Both the position numbers and the translations under genes were made by a program. A DNA stretch of 20,087 nucleotides, from positions 1 to 20,087 of the forward strand of contig JBBWZQ010000182.1 in NCBI GenBank assembly GCA_039649115.1, in the 5' to 3' direction. The notes beneath the pieces are model-generated. The model was not told the DNA's origin and did not search any database. It saw nothing but the letters and a program-made list of their open reading frames with translations. The stretch is from DATEJJ01 sp039649115. Lineage in GTDB: Bacteria > Actinomycetota > Actinomycetes > Mycobacteriales > Micromonosporaceae. Within the stretch, counting starts at the first letter, position 1; each line of letters begins with the position of its first letter. Positions 12,574 through 19,172 of this stretch are shown here, one piece after another.

Positions 12574-13365
12574 GTGCAACCCCCGCTGCGGGTACGGCCG
12601 GCGCGGCCGCCCGACATGGTCGCCGTGCGCCGGATCGCGTCCCGCTTCGGCCTGCTCACCGACTGGCCCGCCGGCCCCGACTACCTCGACTGCGAACGGC
12701 GGTACGGCCGCCTGGCGGTGGCGGTGCGCGACGGCGCCGGCCCGGTCGCCTTCGGCGGGACGCTGCACCGCGGCGGGATCACCCACCTCGGCGACCTGTT
12801 CGTCGACCCGGCGCACCAGTCCGCCGGCGCCGGCCGGGCCCTGCTGGACGAGGTGCTGGACGGATCCGGTGAACGGGTCACGTTCGCCACGGCCGACCCG
12901 CGCGCGGTACCGCTGTACATCCGCTTCGGCATGATCCCCCGCTGCCCGCTGTTCTACGTCTGCGGCCCGACCGACGCGCTGGCCGGCCCGGAAACGTCCA
13001 CTGTGGACGTGTCGGCGGTGGTGGCGGCCGACGCGGCGGCCAGCGGCGGCGACCGGGCCGAGGTGCTGCACTGGTACGCCGGCCTGCCGGGGGTACGGGT
13101 ACACAGCGGGCCGGACGGGTACGCGTTCACCCGCGAGGTGGGCGGGGACGTCCTGGTCGGGCCCGCCTGCGGTACCGAGACCGTCCTCGGCGCCGCCGCG
13201 TGCCACCCCGGCCGCACCGTCCGCCTGCCGCTGTTCGGGTTGCACCCGCTGCTGCCCCGGCTGCTGGCCGCCGGGCTGCGGATCGGGGACACCGACACCT
13301 ATCTCGCCAGCGACGGGGACCTGGTGCCGCTGGACCGCTACGTCCCCAGTGCCGACCTGGGTTGA
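12574..13365 (+). CDS. GNAT-family N-acetyltransferase, 263 aa
   Basis: The N-terminal GNAT domain (about 5-130) has the acetyl-CoA-binding segment LGDLFVDPAHQSAGAGRALL (72-91); Q-S-A-G-A-G corresponds to the Q/R-x-x-G-x-G/A loop. It is followed by TFATADPRAVPLYIRFGM. The C-terminal half (about 140-263) may be a second, degenerate acetyltransferase-like domain with no visible binding loop. The substrate is unknown. The GTG start at 12574 has no ribosome binding site. CAAGAT lies seven bases upstream, so it may be leaderless. The stop codon is only three bases from the stop of the opposing ferredoxin gene. Confidence 0.85.
   Translation: MQPPLRVRPARPPDMVAVRRIASRFGLLTDWPAGPDYLDCERRYGRLAVAVRDGAGPVAFGGTLHRGGITHLGDLFVDPAHQSAGAGRALLDEVLDGSGERVTFATADPRAVPLYIRFGMIPRCPLFYVCGPTDALAGPETSTVDVSAVVAADAAASGGDRAEVLHWYAGLPGVRVHSGPDGYAFTREVGGDVLVGPACGTETVLGAAACHPGRTVRLPLFGLHPLLPRLLAAGLRIGDTDTYLASDGDLVPLDRYVPSADLG
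12997..13007. repeat. TCCAC-T-GTGGA palindrome, copy 3
   Basis: Exact copy in the GNAT gene, here extended to CGTCCAC-T-GTGGACG. It encodes Ser-Thr-Val-Asp, as does copy 1. Confidence 0.6.
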
Positions 13366-13368
13366 CGG

Positions 13369-13593
13369 TCACGCGGTGGCGGCCGCGACCCGCAGGCGCA
13401 GCGCCAGCCGGGGGCAGTGCGCGACGGCACGGCGTGCGTGCGGCAGCAGCGCGTCGGGTACCGCAGGCTCGCGGATGCCGTCGCGGGGGATCGGGTAGCC
13501 CCACTCGTCGCGGTCCAGGATCTCGGGCAGCAGTTCGGTGCACAGGCCCCGCCCGTCGCACGCGGTCCAGTCGATGTGCAGCAGCCCGGCCAT
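13369..13593 (-). CDS. [3Fe-4S]-type ferredoxin, 74 aa
   Basis: Three cysteines fit a single cluster: C12-x5-C18 (CDGRGLC) and C60-P (AHCPRL). The central Cys of a [4Fe-4S] motif is absent (G15 region), so a [3Fe-4S] cluster is likely. The N-terminus HIDWTACDGRGLC matches the short actinobacterial ferredoxins found beside P450s and NuoF-like proteins. The ATG at 13593 follows TAGGGAGACAGAC, so the ribosome binding site overlaps the stop of the upstream gene, with a 10-base gap. It is the last gene of the redox operon and probably carries electrons between the NuoF-like protein and the membrane heme protein. Confidence 0.88.
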   Translation of the reverse strand: MAGLLHIDWTACDGRGLCTELLPEILDRDEWGYPIPRDGIREPAVPDALLPHARRAVAHCPRLALRLRVAAATA

Positions 13594-13603
13594 GTCTGTC
13601 TCC

Positions 13604-14821
13604 CTACCTGTTCCGGACCACGCATGAACCGGCGAGGTGCGCGGACACGTCGTCCGCGAATACCCGCAGCGCGCTGCGGATGAACCGGACCGAGCCGTCC
13701 GGGTGGTGGCACGCGCCGCGCCCGGCCACCAGACCGGACAGGCGCTCCACTTCGGCCGGCAGCCGCGGGTCCCGCTCCCCGCTGGCCAGCCGCACCAGCG
13801 TGTCGGCCAGGCGCGGCAAGCCGCTGCGGCACGGTCCACACTGGCCGGCGCTCTGGTCCGCGAGGTACCGGGCGACCCGGCCGCTCTCGACGAGGCCGCA
13901 CGCGGACGTGGGCAGCGCGACGACGACACCGGCGCCGGGTCGGGCACCGTCCCGTGAGATCCTCGGGTTGCTGGCGGCGGACACCCAGGCGCCGTGGTAC
14001 CCGCCGATGAGCACCGCGCGCAGCGGCGCGATCGGGCCGCCGGCCCGCGCCATCAGCTCCGACATGGACAGTCCATAAGGGACCTCGTAGACGCCCGGCG
14101 CCGCAACGGCGCCGCTGAGCGTGGCGAGGAACGTGCCGGGCTCCGTTGCCGTACCCGCGCCGCGGAACCACTCCGGACCGTAGCGCGCCAGCAGGGCCAG
14201 GTGCGCCAGGGTCTCCACGTTCTGCACGAGCGTCGGCGCCTTGCGTACCCCCGATTCGACGACCAGCCGGGTCTTGTCACGCGGCAGCGCCGCCCGGCCC
14301 TCGACGCGGGCGACGACCGCGGACTCCTCCCCCGCGATGAAGCTGTCCGGCGCGGTGACGATCTGCACACGACTGCGGTCCCAGCCGGCCGTCTCGCGCT
14401 CGGCGACGGTGCGCCGCAGCCGGTCGGCCAGGTCGGCCGGCACGTACAGGTACACGCTCGCCGCGCCGACCGCCTCGGCCGCCAACTGCAGCCCGTCCAG
14501 CACGAGGTGCGGGGTGCGGGTCAGCAGCGTGCGGTCCTTGGCGCTGGCCGGCTCGCCCTCGCCGCCGTTGCCGATGACCACAGGCCCGCGGCCGGCACCG
14601 GCACCCGCGGCCACCGCCGCCAGCTTGCGCCAGGTGGGGAAGCCGGCGCCGCCGCGGCCGGACAGGCCGGCCGCCCGCACGGCGGGGATGAGCCGGCCGG
14701 GGCCGCCCTGCCAGGGCAGCGCGCCGTGCCGCCGGTGATGCTCGCCCAGGTCGGTGGTCAACGCCGCAAGCAATCGATTGGTACCGGCGGCAGGCGCGAC
14801 CGGTTCCGCCAAGGTGGTCAT
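13604..14821 (-). CDS. NuoF-like FMN/Fe-S NADH-dehydrogenase subunit, 405 aa
   Basis: This resembles the 51-kDa flavoprotein subunit of complex I. It has the FMN/NADH-binding GLSGRGGAGFPTWRKL (53-68), NGGEGEPASAKDR (85-97), AGEESAVVARVEG (163-175) and PTLVQNVETLAH (196-207), and an Fe-S segment at the C-terminus with SAGQCGPCRSG (C328, C331) and C371. The first cysteine of the usual CGxCxPCR motif is Ala325, so the cluster has at most three standard ligands. C308 or another residue might compensate. It is not part of a complex I operon. Its ATG overlaps the stop of the membrane protein gene (ATGA, 14818-14821), which implies translational coupling. It most likely takes electrons from NAD(P)H for this operon. 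Confidence 0.88.
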   Translation of the reverse strand: MTTLAEPVAPAAGTNRLLAALTTDLGEHHRRHGALPWQGGPGRLIPAVRAAGLSGRGGAGFPTWRKLAAVAAGAGAGRGPVVIGNGGEGEPASAKDRTLLTRTPHLVLDGLQLAAEAVGAASVYLYVPADLADRLRRTVAERETAGWDRSRVQIVTAPDSFIAGEESAVVARVEGRAALPRDKTRLVVESGVRKAPTLVQNVETLAHLALLARYGPEWFRGAGTATEPGTFLATLSGAVAAPGVYEVPYGLSMSELMARAGGPIAPLRAVLIGGYHGAWVSAASNPRISRDGARPGAGVVVALPTSACGLVESGRVARYLADQSAGQCGPCRSGLPRLADTLVRLASGERDPRLPAEVERLSGLVAGRGACHHPDGSVRFIRSALRVFADDVSAHLAGSCVVRNR

Positions 14822-15372
14822 CGGACGTACTCCAGTCTCTTCGCTGCCTTGGTGAAGTTGCCCGACAGGCGCCAGGTGAGACTCGCCGCCGCAATGGCGA
14901 CGCACCCGCCGGCGATCGCGCGCAGCCAGAGCGTGTGCGAGTCGGTGCCGTTGCCCAGGGCGTGCAGCACCGCCACCGGCCAGGCCGCGTACGCCAGCCA
15001 GTGCACCGCCCGCCACGCGCGCAGGCCCAGCCGGTGCCGGAGCAGGCTGGTGGCCACCAGCGCGAGGATCAGGTCGAAGCCCAGCGTGCCCAGCCCCAGC
15101 CAGAACGGCCGGTACGAGCCGGCGAACGGCAGCACGAGGTCCACCAGGCGCAGCTGCGCGTACGGGTCGAACAGCAGGGTGGTCACGTGGACGACCAGCA
15201 GGACGACCGCCAGCAGGCTGGCATTGCGGTGCACCGCGGTCACCGCGAAGCGGGGCAACCCGAACACCGGCCGGCCCGACCGGCTGCCGATGCCGAGCGC
15301 CACCACGATGGTGAGCAGGATCAGGGACACCGCCCCCGTACCGCGGCCCAGGTACCACAGCGCGTTCGTCAT
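14818..15372 (-). CDS. Ferric-reductase-like heme-b membrane protein, 184 aa
   Basis: Five to six hydrophobic segments are seen, with His48, His62, His124 and His137 placed as two pairs about one helix turn-set apart (HRNASLLAVVLLVVH and HWLAYAAWPVAVLH). This is the bis-heme pattern of the ferric reductase-like transmembrane domain (YedZ/MsrQ/NOX type). The cytoplasmic FAD/NAD-binding domain of full ferric reductases is missing, so electrons must come from a partner, presumably the NuoF-like protein and ferredoxin. The C-terminus is basic (FTKAAKRLEYVR). The ATG at 15372 overlaps the stop of the apbE gene by four bases. The protein spans the cytoplasmic membrane. Confidence 0.87.
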   Translation of the reverse strand: MTNALWYLGRGTGAVSLILLTIVVALGIGSRSGRPVFGLPRFAVTAVHRNASLLAVVLLVVHVTTLLFDPYAQLRLVDLVLPFAGSYRPFWLGLGTLGFDLILALVATSLLRHRLGLRAWRAVHWLAYAAWPVAVLHALGNGTDSHTLWLRAIAGGCVAIAAASLTWRLSGNFTKAAKRLEYVR

Positions 15373-16325
15373 GCCGCCGGACCCTTCTCCGCCGGCCAAC
15401 CCCCGAGGGTCAGCACCGCACCGGACGCGCGCACCAGGCGCGCCGGTACCTTCTGGCGCCGCAGCCACGGCACGGCGGCCTCGGCGCGCACGATGGCCGC
15501 GGTGCTCATCGTGTTGGCTTGCAGGCAGGTCGGCGCGCCCACCGACACCGTGCGCCACACCGCACGGGCCGGCTGGCAGGTGCGCGGGTCGAGGATGTGG
15601 TGCAGGTCCCGCGTCCCGTCGCGCCACCGCCGGCTGCGCGTGCTCGAGGTGGCCAGCGCGGTACCGGCGGACAGCGCGACCGTGCAGCTCGGCTCGCCCG
15701 GCCGGTCCTGCACCAGCACCCGCCAGCCGCCCGCCGGGCCGGCGCCGGCGGTCGCGATGTCGCCGCCGAGGCTGACCAGTACCCCGATGCCGAGGCGCTC
15801 GTGGACCAGCCGGGCACAGCTGTCCGCCGCGTACGCCTTGGCGCTCGCGCCGAGGTCGAGCCGCACCCCCGCCGGTACGGTCAGCTCGCGGCCGGCGAGC
15901 CGGACGTGCCGCCACCCCGGTGCCGGCATGACGACCAGCCGCGCGGTCGATCCGTTGATGGGGAACGACCGGTCCTTGGCGATCAGTGCCAGATCGCGGT
16001 CGTACCCGAGCCCGCACAGTGCCGACCCGATCGTCGGGTCCACGTCGCCGTCGCTGCGCTTCGCGGCCCGCAGCGCGGCCTCGATCAGCCGGGCCAGCAG
16101 CGGGCTGACCGTCACCGGCCGCCCCGCCGCGCTCTCCAGCCGGCGCAGCTCCGAGTCGGCCCGGAACCGGCTGCACGCCTTGTCGATCGCGCCCAGCGCG
16201 GCCTGCACCGCGTCCACCGCGGACGGCAGCGCCGCCGGCTCGGTCACCACGATCCGGGCGGTCGTACTCCAGACCGGCCACTGCGCGGTGTCCGACCCGA
16301 CGGGCAGTGTGTCCACCAGAGGCAT
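15369..16325 (-). CDS. apbE: FAD:protein FMN transferase ApbE, 318 aa
   Basis: ApbE attaches FMN from FAD to a Thr or Ser of target proteins. Recognisable motifs are DLGASAKAYAAD (157-168), SLGGDIATAG (185-194), HHILDPRT (242-249) and the Mg-site region LQANTMSTAAIV (268-279). In that last segment the usual metal-binding Asp of ADALST is Asn271, and the Asp often seen in actinobacterial DAN variants is Gln269. No clear lipoprotein signal is present, which is odd because most ApbE proteins act outside the membrane. Its N-terminus is soluble (MPLVDTLPVG). It starts three bases after the stop of the exported Ser/Thr-rich protein gene and overlaps the next gene by four bases. Confidence 0.9.
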   Translation of the reverse strand: MPLVDTLPVGSDTAQWPVWSTTARIVVTEPAALPSAVDAVQAALGAIDKACSRFRADSELRRLESAAGRPVTVSPLLARLIEAALRAAKRSDGDVDPTIGSALCGLGYDRDLALIAKDRSFPINGSTARLVVMPAPGWRHVRLAGRELTVPAGVRLDLGASAKAYAADSCARLVHERLGIGVLVSLGGDIATAGAGPAGGWRVLVQDRPGEPSCTVALSAGTALATSSTRSRRWRDGTRDLHHILDPRTCQPARAVWRTVSVGAPTCLQANTMSTAAIVRAEAAVPWLRRQKVPARLVRASGAVLTLGGWPAEKGPAA

Positions 16326-16328
16326 GGC

Positions 16329-16574
16329 TCACGACCCCCCGGAGGTGGCCTGCGCGCCGCCCGTGGTGCCGGACACCGAACCACCCGTACTCGATGTGCC
16401 GTTGCTGGTACTCGACGTGCTGTCCGTCGAGGTGCCCGTGCCGCTGGTCGACCTGGAGCTCGTCGTCTCGCCGTGCGCGACAGTGGCGATCGCCAGCGAG
16501 CCGGCGATGCTCGCCACCGCCAGTCCTCCCGTCACGACGGCGATCCGGCGCAGTCCCCGCTCCCGCCCCGCCAT
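16329..16574 (-). CDS. Small exported Ser/Thr/Gly-rich protein, 81 aa
   Basis: A basic N-terminus (MAGRERGLRR) and a hydrophobic segment (about 11-33) act as signal peptide or anchor. From residue 35 on, the chain is almost all Ser, Thr and Gly (TSSRSTSGTGTSTDSTSSTS, then SSTGGSVSGTTGGAQATSGG). There is no cysteine and no known domain. The ATG has a strong ribosome binding site (AAGGAGGGATCCAC). It is the first gene of the operon, directly before apbE, and the only exported one, so it could be a flavin-carrying substrate. However, the canonical D-x-x-TGA(T/S) flavinylation motif is not present; TTGGAQAT is the nearest. It could also be a disordered cell-wall spacer. Confidence 0.8.
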   Translation of the reverse strand: MAGRERGLRRIAVVTGGLAVASIAGSLAIATVAHGETTSSRSTSGTGTSTDSTSSTSNGTSSTGGSVSGTTGGAQATSGGS

Positions 16575-16636
16575 GTGGATCCCTCCTTGCTTTCCGTGTG
16601 AACCCCAGCCTGGAGGAGCCGTCTGTAGTGTCCTTG

Positions 16637-16654
16637 TGGGAACCCTGAGAACTT
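16637..16654. promoter_or_regulatory. Tandem 9-bp repeat, response-regulator site candidate
   Basis: TGGGAACCC and TGAGAACTT lie head to tail (consensus TGRGAACYY). They are in the 94 bases between the histidine kinase gene and the exported protein gene, about 63-80 bases upstream of the latter's ATG. Tandem direct repeats overlapping the -35 zone are typical of OmpR-family activators. A -10 could be GACACT or TACAGA just downstream on the minus strand, but neither is certain. Confidence 0.5.
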
Positions 16655-16668
16655 CCTGTGTGCCGCGG

Positions 16669-18141
16669 TCAGGACGACCCGGCGGGCAGGATGACGCGGA
16701 ATGTGGCGCCCTCGCCCGGGACGCTGTCCACCTCGACGGTGCCGGCGTGGGCCGCCACGATCGCGGCGACGATCGCCAGCCCCAGGCCGGTACCGGCCGG
16801 CCCGGTCCGGCGGCTGCGCGACGGATCGGCCCGGTAGAAGCGTTCGAAGACCCGCTGCCGCTGCTCGGGTGCGAGTCCCGGACCGGTGTCGGCCACCGCC
16901 AGCACGGCGTGCTCCGGCGACTGCGACAGGCGTACCGTCACCGAGGCGTCCGCCGGGGTGTGCGCCAGCGCGTTGGTGACGAGGTTGCGGATGACCTGCC
17001 GCAGCCGCTCCTCGTCCCCGGTCACCAGGACGGGGCCCGGTCCGGCCAGCGCGAGCGTGACGAGCCGGTCGGAGGCGATCGCGTGCGCGTCCTCGACCGC
17101 GTCGATCGCGAGCACGGTCAGGTCCACCGGCTCGGCCGCGAGCGGCCGGCGCTGGTCCAGCCGGGCCAGCAGCAGCAGGTCCTCGACGAGCAGGCCCATC
17201 CGCCGCGCCTCGTCCTCGATCCGCCGCACCACCCGCGCGGACGCCTCGGGCTCGGCGACGGCGCCCTGCCGGTACAGCTCGGCGAAGCCCCGGATCGTGG
17301 TGAGCGGGGTGCGCAGTTCGTGCGAGGCATCCGCGACGAACTGCCGCATCCTGTCCTCCGAGTGCAGCGCAAGCGCCTCCGACGAGCGCGCGGCAGCCTC
17401 GGAACTGGCGCGCGCCGCGAACGCGTGCTCGATCCGTTCAATCATCACATTGAATGCGTGACCGAGCCGGCCGACCTCTGTGCGGGTGTCGCGCTCCGGC
17501 ACCCGCCGCGACAGGTCACCGCCGGCGACCGCGACCGCCGTGCTCTCGATCTCGACGAGCGGACGCAGGCTGGTGCGCACCAGCCACACCCCGACGGCTG
17601 CCATGGCGAGAAGCACACCCAACCCGACGAACAGCATCAGCACAACCAGCTGCCGGACCGCACTGTCCATGTCGGACATGCTGGCCGCGACGACGACGTG
17701 GCCCCCTTGCGGGTCGGTGAGCACGCGGACCCGCCACCGCACTCCGTGCCGCGCGCTGCCCGGCGACCTGGCGATGAACGGCTCGCCGCGGGACAGCGCG
17801 GCCTGCCCGAGCCGCGGCGCGCTCGCCGGCAGCGGCTTGGGCAGCCAGTCCACCAGCGTCCCGTCCGGCGTGGTGGCCTCCAGCACGTACGGGCTGGGCA
17901 GGTTGACACCGGTCTTGCCGTTCTGCTGTGCGGGCAGTGGGACGTACAGGTCGATCTGGCCCGCGTCGATCTGCGGCTGAAGCTGCACGCAGATCGTGGA
18001 CAGCGAGGCGTCCAGCCGACCGACGAGGTACCGGCGCAGCGCCGTCACGGTGCTCACCGCCATGACGGACAGCGCGCAGGTGACCAGCGCGAGCACGGCC
18101 ACGACCAGCTTCGCGCGCAGCGAGAAGCGGTCGGCGACCAT
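16669..18141 (-). CDS. Membrane sensor histidine kinase, 490 aa
   Basis: The order is TM1 (about 11-33), an extracytosolic sensor loop (34-163), TM2 (164-188), HAMP (189-241), HisKA with FVADASHELRTPL (His274), and HATPase with N-box IRNLVTNALAH (N386, N390), DTGPG (418-422), FERFYRAD (432-439) and GTGLGL (450-455). All catalytic motifs are intact. It should phosphorylate an OmpR-type response regulator, but none is encoded beside it; the gene upstream is a DDAH instead, six bases away. The ATG at 18141 has only a close-set GAGGG, suggesting coupling to the DDAH gene. It probably controls the downstream redox operon through the tandem repeat. Confidence 0.94.
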   Translation of the reverse strand: MVADRFSLRAKLVVAVLALVTCALSVMAVSTVTALRRYLVGRLDASLSTICVQLQPQIDAGQIDLYVPLPAQQNGKTGVNLPSPYVLEATTPDGTLVDWLPKPLPASAPRLGQAALSRGEPFIARSPGSARHGVRWRVRVLTDPQGGHVVVAASMSDMDSAVRQLVVLMLFVGLGVLLAMAAVGVWLVRTSLRPLVEIESTAVAVAGGDLSRRVPERDTRTEVGRLGHAFNVMIERIEHAFAARASSEAAARSSEALALHSEDRMRQFVADASHELRTPLTTIRGFAELYRQGAVAEPEASARVVRRIEDEARRMGLLVEDLLLLARLDQRRPLAAEPVDLTVLAIDAVEDAHAIASDRLVTLALAGPGPVLVTGDEERLRQVIRNLVTNALAHTPADASVTVRLSQSPEHAVLAVADTGPGLAPEQRQRVFERFYRADPSRSRRTGPAGTGLGLAIVAAIVAAHAGTVEVDSVPGEGATFRVILPAGSS

Positions 18142-18147
18142 CCCTCA

Positions 18148-18972
18148 TCATGGCGCCGGCGGACTTGTGGCCGGCTGCGAGGAGACTGGGAAGTTGCAGT
18201 GAGGCACGAGCACGTTCAGGCAGGTGACGCAGCCCTCCAGCTTCTCGAACTCGCCGATGTCCACCACGACCGGCGTCAGGCCCAGGCCCGCCAGCAGGCC
18301 GGCCGTCGCCGGCGCGGAGGCGGCCAGCAGCACGCGGTCGCCGCCCAGCGGTACCACGTGGCAGCCGGACTCCTCCGGCACCGGGCGCACCGCCGGGAAA
18401 GGTGGCGCGTCCAGCAGGCCAGGACCGTGTGCGGGCCAGCGCAGGAACGTGCCGTCGGGCAGCGCGGTGACCGCCGACTTGAGATGCAGCACGCGGCCCA
18501 GCGGTACCGCCACGACCACGCGGCCCTCGGGCTCCAGCAACGCGCGCAACTGGCGCAGGCCCGCCGGGTTCGTGCGCCCGCCCAGACCGACGTAGACGGT
18601 GGCGCCCACCTGCAGCACGTCGCCGCCGTCGAGCGTGCCCGGCCCCTCGATGCGCGCCACCCGCAGACCCAGCTCGCGCACCGCCCGCTCGACCCCGGCC
18701 ACCTCCGGCCGCCGCTGCGGCGCGCCGGGCCGGGTCAGCACCGCCAACTGTCCACAGACGACAACCGCGTCCTCCACGAACACGCTGTCCGGGCAGTCCT
18801 CGGCCGGGTCCACCGCACGCACGGTCCAGCCGCTGCTCGACAGCGCGGCCAGGTAAGCCTCGTGCTGCCGCCGGGCGAGGTCGACGTCCACCGCGGTGCG
18901 CTCGATGTGCGTGACCAGACCCTCGGCGAGCCGGCCGCTGGGCCGGCGGACCAACGCCACGCCATTCGTCAC
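18148..18972 (-). CDS. ddaH: Dimethylarginine dimethylaminohydrolase-family protein, 274 aa
   Basis: DDAH converts methylarginines (or in some relatives arginine) to citrulline. Visible elements of this amidinotransferase fold are DSVFVEDAVVV (62-72, with E67 and D68), TLDGGDVL (113-120), HLKSAVTAL (163-171, His163) and EFEKLEGCVTCLNVL (241-255). In that last segment Cys251 in VTC is the likely nucleophile. Length is close to known bacterial DDAHs. The last 14 residues (VSSQPATSPPAP) are a Pro/Ser tail. The GTG start at 18972 is behind TACCGT with six bases between them, so leaderless. It is six bases upstream of the histidine kinase gene and probably shares its transcript. Plain arginine deiminase is less likely because of the short length. 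Confidence 0.88.
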   Translation of the reverse strand: MTNGVALVRRPSGRLAEGLVTHIERTAVDVDLARRQHEAYLAALSSSGWTVRAVDPAEDCPDSVFVEDAVVVCGQLAVLTRPGAPQRRPEVAGVERAVRELGLRVARIEGPGTLDGGDVLQVGATVYVGLGGRTNPAGLRQLRALLEPEGRVVVAVPLGRVLHLKSAVTALPDGTFLRWPAHGPGLLDAPPFPAVRPVPEESGCHVVPLGGDRVLLAASAPATAGLLAGLGLTPVVVDIGEFEKLEGCVTCLNVLVPHCNFPVSSQPATSPPAP

Positions 18973-18978
18973 GCGGCA

Positions 18979-18984
18979 ACGGTA
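18979..18984 (-). promoter_or_regulatory. -10 box TACCGT for DDAH-kinase transcript
   Basis: TACCGT on the minus strand is six bases from the GTG at 18972, the same geometry as the DUF3817 and lactonase starts in this window. Confidence 0.55.
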
Positions 18985-19034
18985 GCGTGCGGTGCGGTGC
19001 TCGAAGGTGATGGGTGGTTCGCCAAAGGAGACGC

Positions 19035-19172
19035 ATGCGAACCCTGATCGGCGGGAACGAGGTCAGGGTTCTTTGTTGCCCGTCTCCGGCTCGCGGCGCG
19101 GGCCTCGCTGGCCTGGTTTGGTGGGCGAATCCCGTGTCGGCGAACGTGGTCGGCGGCGGCCGCGGCCGGTGA
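19035..19172 (+). other. Doubtful 45-aa ORF overlapping a hairpin
   Basis: AAAGGAG at 19024-19030 lies four bases before an ATG at 19035 that opens a 45-residue frame (MRTLIGGNEVRVLCC at its start). The first codons run straight into the hairpin at 19039-19071, which is unusual for a translated gene. Composition becomes Gly/Arg-rich near the end. It may be a leader-type element rather than a gene. Confidence 0.2.
19039..19078 (+). terminator. Hairpin with T-rich tail, orphan
   Basis: GAACCCTGA (19039-19047) pairs with TCAGGGTTC (19063-19071), and two further pairs extend the stem. The tail TTTGTTG follows on the plus strand. No plus-strand gene ends nearby, so it would end an unannotated plus-strand transcript starting around 18985-19030, or be a remnant of a lost gene. 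Confidence 0.45.

Noticed and set aside
14822..15358. N-terminal extension of the NuoF-like frame to 15358
   Set aside because: It overlaps the ferric-reductase-like gene completely in another frame. The ATG at 14821 forms a typical ATGA overlap and begins at the family's usual place.
15373..16332. N-terminal extension of the ferric-reductase-like frame to 16332
   Set aside because: This part is the shadow of apbE; membrane protein character begins only at the ATG at 15372.
14935..19047. 1370-residue open frame on the plus strand opposite the redox operon, kinase and DDAH genes
   Set aside because: It runs antisense across several well-recognised genes and has no recognisable domains.
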